From assembly GCA_031257015.1 (NCBI GenBank), contig JAIRPK010000059.1, forward strand, positions 1-54,055: 54,055 nt of DNA, read 5' to 3'. A model generated the notes under the pieces. It was given only the letters and a program-made list of their open reading frames with translations, did not search any database and was not told where the DNA came from. Source of the stretch: Tannerellaceae bacterium. GTDB lineage: Bacteria; Bacteroidota; Bacteroidia; Bacteroidales; Tannerellaceae. This document shows, piece after piece, positions 1-7,279 of this stretch. How positions within the stretch are numbered: position 1 is the first letter of the stretch; every line of letters starts with the position of its first letter. The position numbers and the translations under genes were made by a program.

Positions 1-89
1 ATCTTCACAGGATATGCTCCAGATTTGGTTTCTCTGCGATTATCCAAAATTGCAGCTACCGTAATTCCATTCAAATTATATGTATCCAT
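1..89 (-). CDS. Tyrosine recombinase (integrase), N-terminal 29 residues; continues beyond the left window edge
   Basis: The minus strand opens with ATG at 89 and reads MDTYNLNGITVAAILDNRRE followed by TKSGAYPVK. This is the usual start of Bacteroidota phage-type integrases (arm-binding domain, pattern VxxILDxRRxKKxGxYPVK). Only the first 29 codons are inside the window, so the catalytic domain cannot be seen. It lies just left of a tRNA 3' fragment, the normal position of an integrase at the end of an element inserted in a tRNA gene, which suggests that an integrative element extends to the left. The family assignment rests on one short motif. Confidence 0.6.
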   Translation of the reverse strand, partial: MDTYNLNGITVAAILDNRRETKSGAYPVK

Positions 90-261
90 AATCCTTATTT
101 TTTGGGTGTGTGTACATAAAAACATGTACACACAATTTGCACACAAATTGTAAGAATTATATAAAGCAATAGGATAGAAAACTAAAAATGCAAAACATAC
201 TAATATATAGAATATTAGATGATAAATGAAAGTGAAAGAAAATAGAAGAAAATGCATTAAA

Positions 262-308
262 TCTGCCTTGCAAGCAGAGGGTCGGCAGTTCGAATCCGTC
301 AACCCCAC
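262..308 (+). other. 3' half of a tRNA-Ala(TGC)-like sequence; probable attachment site
   Basis: An anticodon stem TCTGC/GCAGA (262-266 and 274-278) closes a 7-nt loop CTTGCAA with anticodon TGC. A 5-nt variable loop and a T arm with loop TTCGAAT follow, then AACCCCA. The T stem has one A-C mismatch. No D arm or 5' acceptor strand lies upstream, so this is a half tRNA starting at the anticodon stem. Integrases commonly use exactly this half as the attachment site. With the integrase start at 89 facing left, I infer that this is the right-hand end (attR) of an element lying mostly outside the window. A diverged tRNA relic is the alternative. Confidence 0.55.
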
Positions 309-317
309 GAGGAAATG

Positions 318-355
318 AAGGACTTACGATAAAATGTAAGTCCTTTTTATTTTTA
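318..355 (+). terminator. Rho-independent terminator after the tRNA fragment
   Basis: A perfect 10-bp stem AAGGACTTAC / GTAAGTCCTT (318-327 with 336-345) and an 8-nt loop are followed by TTTATTTTT. It probably terminated the original tRNA gene. Confidence 0.8.
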
Positions 356-418
356 GGGGCATGCAATTTGCATACAAGTTTAAAAAAGTTCAAGCGTAAT
401 TTCCGGTTGGTAAAAAAC

Positions 419-700
419 TCAGGCAAACAATTTCGTTAGCCTAAAAATAAAGAAAGGAATATCTCTGACACCTCTGAATTGACTTATGAAAGCCTTCACT
501 TTTGCATTAAAAGATTCCGCAGAGGCATTGGTTGAGCGATTATCGAAATAATTACAGATTTTGCCGTAGTTGTTTTGCATCGTATCAATGACGCTTTTAA
601 AGAACTTCAGGTTGAGCTTCTCTACTTTATCGTACCATCTCCATCTGACCAGTCGGGTTAGGTCGACCTGTTTTATCGCTTGTTGTATTATAGATTCCGG
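419..700 (-). pseudogene. ISL3-type transposase, C-terminal fragment
   Basis: About 94 codons are open on the minus strand and end at the stop 419-421. They contain YFDNRSTNASAESFNAKVKA and then FRGVRD and a final RLTKLFA, the C-terminal signature of ISL3-like DDE transposases of Bacteroidota (the N-A-x-x-E-S-F-N segment carries the last catalytic Glu). No start codon or N-terminal domain is present. The sequence joins an integrase fragment in the opposite orientation near 700-705. A decayed remnant. Confidence 0.75.
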
Positions 701-704
701 TTAG

Positions 705-959
705 TTCCATGGATATGGAATCAATGTCAATGATATGTTAAAACTTAGATTTTCCAATATAGATGATGAAGAAGTGCACTTTTATCGCTCTAAAACCCTG
801 CATACTTCTCGTGAAAAGAAAGAGATAGAGGCTTTACTCACGTCGGAAATGAAACAGATAATAGAACGGTGGGGAAATCCTGATAAAAGTCCCGATAGTT
901 ATGTTTTTCCATTCCTTGATGGCTATAACACACCGATGGAGCAGAAGATTTACAGATAA
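705..959 (+). pseudogene. Tyrosine recombinase internal fragment
   Basis: The frame reads GYGINVNDMLKLRFSNID, later HFYRSKT and NPDKSPDSYVFPFL. This matches the middle of the catalytic domain of Bacteroidota integrases, in the segment before the R-H-x-x-R box. The catalytic box and tyrosine are missing, and a stop at 957-959 follows an abrupt junction with AbiEii-like sequence. It is a different gene from the integrase start at 1-89, because both lie inside broken contexts with opposite orientation. Confidence 0.7.
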
Positions 960-1262
960 ACTATTCCCAATCAAAGCCGTATCACCCAAACGGACATTTC
1001 TTGAAAAAGCATTTTTACTCCAAGAAGAATTTGCAAAAGAAACAAAGGATTAGAATAGACCGAATGTCCCGGCATATCTACGATTTGGAGAAATTGATGG
1101 ATACGACTATTGCGCAAGAAGCATTAGCGGACAAAGAACTGTATCAAGCCATCATAGAACACCGCCGTAAATTCATTGGGATTAAAGGATTTGATTACTA
1201 TACTCTTATACCTCAAACTATTTCTTTTGTTCCGCCAAGCGAAGTTATTTCCTTTTGGAAAT
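946..1262 (+). pseudogene. AbiEii/AbiGii-type nucleotidyltransferase toxin, frameshifted C-terminal fragment
   Basis: One frame reads KAVSPKRTFLEKAFLLQEEF up to a stop at about 1048. A second frame then gives DRMSRHIYDLEKLMDT, HRRKFIGIKGFDYYT and ISFVPPSEVISFW. Both pieces match consecutive parts of AbiEii-family toxins (RTFxEKxxLLxEE, then a helical C-terminus with ExRRKFxG). A frameshift near 1045 splits them, and similarity stops after the FW near 1260. No AbiEi antitoxin partner is seen. Recognition is from memory of the family pattern. Confidence 0.55.
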
Positions 1263-1267
1263 GCAAT

Positions 1268-1385
1268 CTACAAAGTATCCAAGTCAGCGGTTGCACGAAT
1301 TTTAGGCGTACACCGGTTGACAGTGGCGGGGGTTTACGAAAGAGATTTTTGTTATATCAACAATAAGTATTGGGCAAAATATTAG
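1268..1385 (+). pseudogene. Helix-turn-helix fragment
   Basis: A short frame reads KVSKSAVARILGVHRLTVAG and ends at the stop 1383-1385. The segment SAVARILGVHRLTV looks like a helix-turn-helix of the resolvase or regulator type. It begins within the end of the AbiEii remnant, so this is another junction in the decayed region. The parent family is not identified. Confidence 0.3.
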
Positions 1386-1393
1386 ATACAATC

Positions 1394-1516
1394 TTATTCC
1401 TCGACTTGTATGGGAGCATTATGATTAACCAATTTGTTGGCAATAACTTGATTAAATATTTGTTGTAGTTCGCCTTTTAACTCTTTGGCTGAAAAGTTAG
1501 CATCATAAAAGACCGG
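1394..1516 (-). pseudogene. C-terminal coding remnant, unidentified
   Basis: On the minus strand, codons VFYDANFSAKELKGELQQIF lead to a stop at 1394-1396. An in-frame stop lies just upstream, and there is no start codon. The codon usage looks protein-like, but I do not recognise the family. It may belong to the mobile DNA that fills 1-1500. Confidence 0.25.
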
Positions 1517-1556
1517 TCAAATGACACTATCATTTAAATGTATATTCAAAATCTCA

Positions 1557-2102
1557 AGCCGGAAAAAACTGGAGCTTTCGCATAGTTACAAAACATTCAG
1601 CCGGAAAAACCTGAAGCTTTTGCATAGTTACAAAACATTCAGCCGGAAAAACCTGAAGCTTTTGCATAGTTACAAAACATTCAGCCGGAAGAACCGGAAG
1701 CTTTTGCATAGTTACAAAACATTCAGCCGGAAGAACCGGAAGCTTTCGCATAGTTACAAAACATTCAGCCGGAAAAAACTGGAGCTTTCGCATAGTTACA
1801 AAACATTCAGCCGGAAGAAACTGGAGCTTTCGCATAGTTACAAAACATTCAGCCGGAAAAAACTGGAGCTTTCGCATAGTTACAAAACATTCAGCCGGAA
1901 GAACCGGGAGCTTTTGCATAGTTACAAAACATTCGGCCGGAAGAAACTGGAGCTTTCGCATAGTTACAAAACATTCGGCCGGAAGAAACTGGAGCTTTCG
2001 CATAGTTACGGAAACGCCAGCCGGAAGAACCTGAAGCTTTTGCATAGTTACAAAACATTCAGCCGGAAAAAGTTGAGCCTGTTGAACAGTTATGGAGCGC
2101 CC
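1557..2102. repeat. Tandem array of 13 units of 42 bp
   Basis: Thirteen head-to-tail copies of a 42-bp unit start with AGCCGGAA, pass through GAGCTTTCGCATAGTTAC and end AAAACATTC. Copies differ at a few positions, and the last ones (from about 1977) are more diverged. Since 42 is a multiple of three and the unit has no stops, open frames of about 200 and 160 codons arise on both strands, each a 14-residue repeat without a signal peptide or a recognisable domain. I treat the array as non-coding. It lies 280 bp upstream of the fimbrillin genes. Confidence 0.9.
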
Positions 2103-2384
2103 TTCACAAAAGGGTTGAACGATATTTTCCGGTCGTAATTATTGACGCCGGTCGATTTTGGACATACGAATATCGATTTAGGATAGCTTTTTATTGGGAT
2201 GGATTGTATTCCTTTGCGGCTTAAATCAAAAAATTATTTAAGAACAGGAAAGACTATTTAACTATCATACATACAAAATCAACTTGTTTGCAAGTATTTT
2301 TTTAACAGAAAATGTTTTGATGATAGTGTATTTATGTTGGAGAGAGAACTCCTTATATATTAATAAATATTTTAAAACAACAAA

Positions 2385-3929
2385 ATGAAAAGCTATTTAA
2401 ATTCTTTCTGCACAGCTGCCATCGCTGTTGCAATCTTATCCGGGTGCTCCGTAAAGGAAGCTCCGACAGGTTTATCAGAAAATGAGGCTGAAACCTCAAA
2501 GGACGTATCCTACGCAACGTTCGACTTCTCCATTGAGGGAGCAACAAAAGCTCCCCTGACAAGCGACGCCGGCGAGAAAGACTCAATCAAGAGCGTGCGA
2601 TTAATGGTTTACGCTCACACCAATGCGAATGACGGCGCCTGCGAAGTCGATACCACGGTTCTCACCACCGGCAATCAAACCGCTACCGTTCCGCTAACTT
2701 CGGGAACGAAAAGAATCTTTGTCCTTGCCAACGAGTACGACAAGTCATGGCGTTTCGACAATCAAAAGGGCAGCACGCTGGACAAGCTGGTCGCTACCAA
2801 GACTACCACCAGCGCGGGGAAACTTTTCCTGCATGAAGTGGACTTTGGGACGCCTCGCCTGGGAAGCTCGTCGACAATAACGCCACTTACAAATTTGGAC
2901 TATTCCGACATGGTAAGCCCCAACATGGTATTCAGCAATTCACAGGCGGATTCGGCAAGCCTCAGGCGTGTTCTTCCGAACATATCTGAAAATGAATCGC
3001 AGACTGGTTCCGATTCGACGAAGAACCATTTCCGGATTGACTTGAAAAGGACGGTTGCGAAGGTGACGGTTTATAATACGGCAACGCTGGAATTGCGTCC
3101 CGTGTTGCCATCGACTGATCCTCGGCCTTATATCAAACTTTGCGATCTGACATGGGGAATAAGGAACCAGAATCGGGCAATTGCATTACTTCCGAACACA
3201 GATGCGAACGGGCGTATCCAGACACCATTATTAGATGTATTGAACTTGGCGGAGCTTATGGATACAACAATTTACAAGCCTTACTGGTGGACGGGGGGTG
3301 ATACCACTGAGATAAATATACCTCTGCCTGAGGCATCGCCTGCATCGAATTATTATTATGTTCCGGAGAATATTTTCGATGGAGTGGGTAATTCGACATA
3401 TATTGTTGTCAAGGCTCACTTGTTTTATATGCGTGCATTAATTAGTCTTACTTACTCTGGCAACACAGTCGATTCCGAATATGGAACAGATTTGAGAAAA
3501 GGGAATACTTTTTATCGTATCAATTATGATAATGCCGACGAGAGTATTGATTACACTGTTTTGAATGGCCGTATTCATTTAAATGCCTGCTTTGCGAATA
3601 AAGAACTTGCGCATGGTTTGCTTTATCGCTTGGAGAATGGCGGTTCCGGTGCTGGATATTCTGCCAGCTATATACCGAGGAGATTGAGTATTGATACATA
3701 CGAAGGTGGCGTTAGCTATTATCGCTTTGATATATCCAATAACTCTGATGGCGGTTTTCTGCGTAATAAACAATATCGTGGACAGATTACGGACTTTTTT
3801 AAAGTTGGCGCAGCCAAACTTTCAGATTTGGACAGGATCTCGGCACCACTAAATGAACAGCCTACACATGGAACTGCTTCTTTCCAGATATTGCCGTGGG
3901 AAACTGTTGACTTTGAACTGAAACGATAA
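2385..3929 (+). CDS. Fimbrillin family lipoprotein (FimA/Mfa1-like), copy 1
   Basis: A 514-residue protein with a lipoprotein signal peptide: hydrophobic stretch at residues 9-18, lipobox LSGC with the acylated Cys at 21. The early segment FDFSIEGATKAPL and the C-terminal PWETVDFELKR fit fimbrillin-type subunits of Bacteroidales, which are exported as lipoproteins, trimmed by a protease and polymerised into surface fimbriae by strand exchange. Its N-terminal 190 residues are almost identical to those of the next gene, 35 bp downstream, so the two are a recent tandem duplication and probably co-transcribed. No anchor or tip gene (fimB-E or mfa2-5 type) follows. Assignment to the broad family is good; which fimbria is unknown. 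Confidence 0.8.
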   Translation: MKSYLNSFCTAAIAVAILSGCSVKEAPTGLSENEAETSKDVSYATFDFSIEGATKAPLTSDAGEKDSIKSVRLMVYAHTNANDGACEVDTTVLTTGNQTATVPLTSGTKRIFVLANEYDKSWRFDNQKGSTLDKLVATKTTTSAGKLFLHEVDFGTPRLGSSSTITPLTNLDYSDMVSPNMVFSNSQADSASLRRVLPNISENESQTGSDSTKNHFRIDLKRTVAKVTVYNTATLELRPVLPSTDPRPYIKLCDLTWGIRNQNRAIALLPNTDANGRIQTPLLDVLNLAELMDTTIYKPYWWTGGDTTEINIPLPEASPASNYYYVPENIFDGVGNSTYIVVKAHLFYMRALISLTYSGNTVDSEYGTDLRKGNTFYRINYDNADESIDYTVLNGRIHLNACFANKELAHGLLYRLENGGSGAGYSASYIPRRLSIDTYEGGVSYYRFDISNNSDGGFLRNKQYRGQITDFFKVGAAKLSDLDRISAPLNEQPTHGTASFQILPWETVDFELKR

Positions 3930-3964
3930 AGAATCAATTTTAAAATAAAAATAAAAACTGAGTA

Positions 3965-5521
3965 ATGAAAAGCTATTTAAATTCTTTCTGCACAGCCGCC
4001 ATCGCTGTTGCAATCTTATCCGGATGTTCTGTAAAGGAAGTTCCTTCCGGCTTATCCGATAATGAGGTTGAAACCTCCAAGGATGTATCTTACGCAACGT
4101 TCGACTTCTCCATTGAGGGAGCAACGAAAGCCCCCTTAACGGGCGACGCCGCCGAGAAAGATTCAATCAAGAGTGTGCGTTTAATGATTTACGCTCACAC
4201 CAATGCGAACAACGGCGCCTGCGAAGTTGATACCACAATTCTAACCACCGGCAATCAAACCGCTACCGTTCCATTAACTTCGGGAATGAAAAGAATTTTT
4301 GTTCTTGCCAACGAGTACAACAAGTCATGGCGTTTCGGCGATCAAAAGGGCAGCACATTGGACAAGCTGATCGCTACCAAGACGACCACCAGCGCGGGGA
4401 AACTTTTCCTGCACGAGATTGACTTCGGTTCGCCGGCGCTATCTTCATCTCCTGCGCCACTCACATCGCTGGACTATTCCGACATGGTAACTCCAAACAT
4501 GGTATTCAGCAATTCACAGGCGGATTCTGTGAGCCTCAGGCAAGTTCTTCCGAACATCTCTGAAACAGAATCGCAGACCGGCTCTGGCGTGACGAAGAAC
4601 CATTTCCGGATTGACTTGCAAAGGACAGTTGCGAAGGTGACGGTTTATAATACAGCAACGCTGATCGAATATTATGACAATCCTGCAATACATTATCGCA
4701 CTTTAAGCGACATGACTTGGGGAATAAGGAATCAGAATCGGGCGATAGCATTGCTCTCCGGCAGGAATGTGAACGGAAGTATTCAGACACCATTATTAGA
4801 TGTATTGAACTTGGCGGATCTTATGGATACGGAAACCTACAAACCTTACTGGTGGACGGGCGGCGATACCACTGAGATAAATATACCTCTGCCTCAAACA
4901 TCGCCTGCATTGAATTATTATTATGTTCCGGAGAATGTTTTCGATGGAGTGGGCAATTCGACATATATTGTTGTCAAGGCATTATTAACACCGAACCGTC
5001 CGGTAACTGAAATTCAATATAATAGTGGAAATACAATAATTCGTGTGCGGGGCACTGAGTATAATTATCCCAAGGGGAAGACTTATTATTGCATCAATTA
5101 CGACAATGTTGATATGAGCAGCCTTGATTTTTCTTTTTTGAATCTTTGGGGAATACAACATGAATGTTTCGATGATGAAGAGCTTATCAGGAATTTTATT
5201 TATCGTATTGAACACAACGGCAATCCTGCCGGATATACGGCTGGCTATGTTCCACAGAGACTAAAAATAGACACATACGAGAATGGCGTCTGCTATTACC
5301 GTTTTGATATATCTAATAACAACGACGGCGGTCTACTGCGCAATAAGCAATATCGCGGAAACATTACGGACTTTGTTACTAATCCCGCAGTAGGTCTTAG
5401 AGGTGCAGCAAAACTTTCAGACCTCGACAAGATTCAGACTCAAGACTCTGGTTCTACTCATGCAACTGCCACTGTGCAAGTTCTTCCGTGGGAAACTGTC
5501 GATGTTGATCTGCATAAATAA
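3965..5521 (+). CDS. Fimbrillin family lipoprotein (FimA/Mfa1-like), copy 2
   Basis: A 518-residue paralogue of the preceding gene with the same signal peptide and lipobox (Cys21). It is near-identical to residue 190, diverges, and returns to shared blocks such as LLDVLNLA, PYWWTGGDTTEINIPLP and VFDGVGNSTYIVVKA before diverging again in the region around residues 335-410. The alternation of conserved and variable blocks resembles surface subunits under diversifying selection or gene conversion. The C-terminal VLPWETVDVDLHK is the likely donor or groove strand segment. A strong terminator follows at 5562, so the fimbrillin unit contains just these two genes. Confidence 0.8.
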   Translation: MKSYLNSFCTAAIAVAILSGCSVKEVPSGLSDNEVETSKDVSYATFDFSIEGATKAPLTGDAAEKDSIKSVRLMIYAHTNANNGACEVDTTILTTGNQTATVPLTSGMKRIFVLANEYNKSWRFGDQKGSTLDKLIATKTTTSAGKLFLHEIDFGSPALSSSPAPLTSLDYSDMVTPNMVFSNSQADSVSLRQVLPNISETESQTGSGVTKNHFRIDLQRTVAKVTVYNTATLIEYYDNPAIHYRTLSDMTWGIRNQNRAIALLSGRNVNGSIQTPLLDVLNLADLMDTETYKPYWWTGGDTTEINIPLPQTSPALNYYYVPENVFDGVGNSTYIVVKALLTPNRPVTEIQYNSGNTIIRVRGTEYNYPKGKTYYCINYDNVDMSSLDFSFLNLWGIQHECFDDEELIRNFIYRIEHNGNPAGYTAGYVPQRLKIDTYENGVCYYRFDISNNNDGGLLRNKQYRGNITDFVTNPAVGLRGAAKLSDLDKIQTQDSGSTHATATVQVLPWETVDVDLHK

Positions 5522-5561
5522 AGATTCTACACAATTGGGATTTTTTAGATAACTAAAACTA

Positions 5562-5605
5562 AATAGAGCCGCACGATTTTTAACCGTGCGGCTCTATTGC
5601 TTTTA
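5562..5605 (+). terminator. Terminator of the fimbrillin pair
   Basis: A perfect 14-bp GC-rich stem (5562-5575 with 5585-5598, AATAGAGCCGCACG on the left arm) with a 9-nt loop, then GCTTTTAT. Confidence 0.85.
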
Positions 5606-5649
5606 TATTGCGGTATTAACGGTAACGTTCTCGACCTTGCCATGCGTGG

Positions 5650-5692
5650 CGCAAGAAAAATACCCCAAAAGTTTTTGTCTAACTTTTGGGGT
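5650..5692 (-). terminator. Terminator of the leucine operon
   Basis: An 11-bp stem CCCCAAAAGTT (5663-5673) pairs with AACTTTTGGGG (5681-5691). Read on the minus strand it is followed by TATTTTTC. It lies 44 bp beyond the leuB stop. Confidence 0.8.
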
Positions 5693-5735
5693 GCAGTTCA
5701 TTGTTATTATTATGTTTTGAAAAGAAGACTGTGAA

Positions 5736-6806
5736 CTAGCAATTAATCACTTCATTAATAAAGTCTCCAACTTCGGTTGTTTTACATGCTTTGCTTCCTG
5801 AAGCAGAGATGTCTTCCGTAACGATTCCGTTTGCCAGGGCAGAAGCTACGGCGTTGCGGATAGCTGCGGCTTCTCTCTGAAGCTCGAAGGCATATTCAAA
5901 CATTAAGGCGGCGCTTAGAATGGTAGCTATTGGATTGGCGATATTCTTTCCTGCTGCCTGCGGGTATGAGCCGTGGATGGGTTCAAAGACGGATGTGTGC
6001 AGCCCTATCGAAGCGGAGGGTAACATGCCAAGGGAGCCGGTGATGACAGAGGCCTCGTCGGTCAGTATGTCGCCGAACATATTCTCGGTAACGATCACGT
6101 CAAAGCTTTTAGGCCATTGTATAATGCGCATGGCGGCATTATCGACAAACATAAACTCTGTTTCCACTTTGGGGTATTCTCCTGCAATTTCCTGGGCGAC
6201 CTGCCTCCATAAGCGTGAGGTGGCGAGAACGTTGGCTTTGTCCACGACGGTTAGTTTGTTTCTCCTTGCACCGGCATAGCGATATGCGAGGCGGAGGATG
6301 CGCTCGATCTCCTCACGGGTATAAATGCAGGTGTCGTAGGCTGTATTGCCATCCTCGCTTCGTCCCTGCGGGCGACCGAAGTAAAGCCCTCCGGTAAGTT
6401 CGCGTATGCAGATAAAGTCGGCTCCTTCGACAAGTTCGGTGCGTAGCGGCGAGGTATGGACAAGAGAGGGAAATGTTGCGACAGGACGAATATTGGCATA
6501 TAAGCCCAAGCTTTTTCTCATTTGCAGCAGCCCCTGCTCCGGTCGGACGCTCGCGGCAGGGTTGTTATCATATTTGGGGTCGCCGATGGCTCCGAAGAAG
6601 ACGGCATCACTTTCCATACATAATTGGTGGGTCTCTTCGGGATAGGGATGGCCTGCTGCGTCGATAGCGGCAGCGCCTACCAGACCTTCGCGGTATTTCA
6701 GGTTATGCCCGAAGCGGGTGCATACGGTTTTGATAACTTTCAGCCCCTGCTCGATTATTTCCGGCCCGATTCCGTCGCCGGGCAAAACGGCTATTTTAAT
6801 TTCCAT
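5736..6806 (-). CDS. leuB: 3-isopropylmalate dehydrogenase
   Basis: A 356-residue enzyme that oxidises and decarboxylates (2R,3S)-3-isopropylmalate to 2-oxoisocaproate with NAD+ in leucine synthesis. Family marks: PGDGIGPEI (9-17), [13 protein letters not shown] (96-108), [10 protein letters not shown] (135-144), catalytic Lys190 in VDKANVL, Asp222, Asp246 and Asp250 (metal-binding set, GDILTDE), and the NAD loop [18 protein letters not shown] (275-292). Length is typical. It is the last gene of the leu operon, 6 bp after mgsA and followed by a terminator, so it probably depends on transcription from far upstream. Confidence 0.95.
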   Translation of the reverse strand: MEIKIAVLPGDGIGPEIIEQGLKVIKTVCTRFGHNLKYREGLVGAAAIDAAGHPYPEETHQLCMESDAVFFGAIGDPKYDNNPAASVRPEQGLLQMRKSLGLYANIRPVATFPSLVHTSPLRTELVEGADFICIRELTGGLYFGRPQGRSEDGNTAYDTCIYTREEIERILRLAYRYAGARRNKLTVVDKANVLATSRLWRQVAQEIAGEYPKVETEFMFVDNAAMRIIQWPKSFDVIVTENMFGDILTDEASVITGSLGMLPSASIGLHTSVFEPIHGSYPQAAGKNIANPIATILSAALMFEYAFELQREAAAIRNAVASALANGIVTEDISASGSKACKTTEVGDFINEVINC

Positions 6807-6812
6807 GTAGAT

Positions 6813-7259
6813 TTATCCTCTGTTGAAATGAACATACTTGGGTTCGGATGGGACGTATGCAGCTTCGTCCCAAAGCGAGCTGGTTATCATCAAGTCTGCG
6901 CTATATCTGTTGCAAGCGATGGGAACATTGTGGACGCGACATTGTCGGAGGAGCATTTGAATATCGGCCTCATGCGGCTGTGGGTTGAGATCGTCGATGA
7001 GGAAGATGGCGAGGCTGATTTCCTTTCTGACGACCATCGCGGCTATTTCGGCGTCGCCTCCAAGAGGGCCGGAGTGCATACAGGTAATGTTAGCGCTCAC
7101 GCCCCTGTCCCGGAAAGCGTTTTCGATTAAACTTCCGGTCGTTCCGGTGCATACGAGCTGATGGCGAGAGAGAAATTCGGCGTTATGCAGTGCCCATTCG
7201 ACCATGTCGGCTTTCCGCCTGTCGTGAGCTACGAGTGCGATGCTTAATTTTTTATTCAT
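6813..7259 (-). CDS. mgsA: Methylglyoxal synthase
   Basis: A 148-residue cytosolic enzyme converting dihydroxyacetone phosphate to methylglyoxal and phosphate. Visible marks are His12 in VAHD, the phosphate loop GTTG (39-42), GPLGGDAE with the catalytic Asp69 (Asp71 in E. coli) and His96 in NPQPHEAD (His98 in E. coli). Full length. It sits between leuA2 and leuB with gaps of 20 and 6 bp, so it is almost certainly co-transcribed with leucine genes, an unexpected pathway partner. One possible logic is venting triose phosphate or releasing phosphate when growth is limited by amino acids; that is inference. Confidence 0.92.
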   Translation of the reverse strand: MNKKLSIALVAHDRRKADMVEWALHNAEFLSRHQLVCTGTTGSLIENAFRDRGVSANITCMHSGPLGGDAEIAAMVVRKEISLAIFLIDDLNPQPHEADIQMLLRQCRVHNVPIACNRYSADLMITSSLWDEAAYVPSEPKYVHFNRG

Positions 7260-7279
7260 ACTTCAATTATCTATAATAT

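Noticed and set aside
157..426. An 89-codon minus frame over the tRNA fragment and terminator
   Set aside because: It is antisense to a tRNA-like fragment and terminator and overlaps the end of the transposase remnant in another frame.
1521..2138. Long open frames on both strands in the 42-bp array, like repeat proteins
   Set aside because: The period is divisible by three and the unit lacks stops, so open frames are expected; no signal peptide or domain, and both strands look equally coding.
6624..7130. A 168-codon plus-strand frame opposite leuB and mgsA
   Set aside because: It spans the boundary of two well-recognised minus-strand genes and has no motif.
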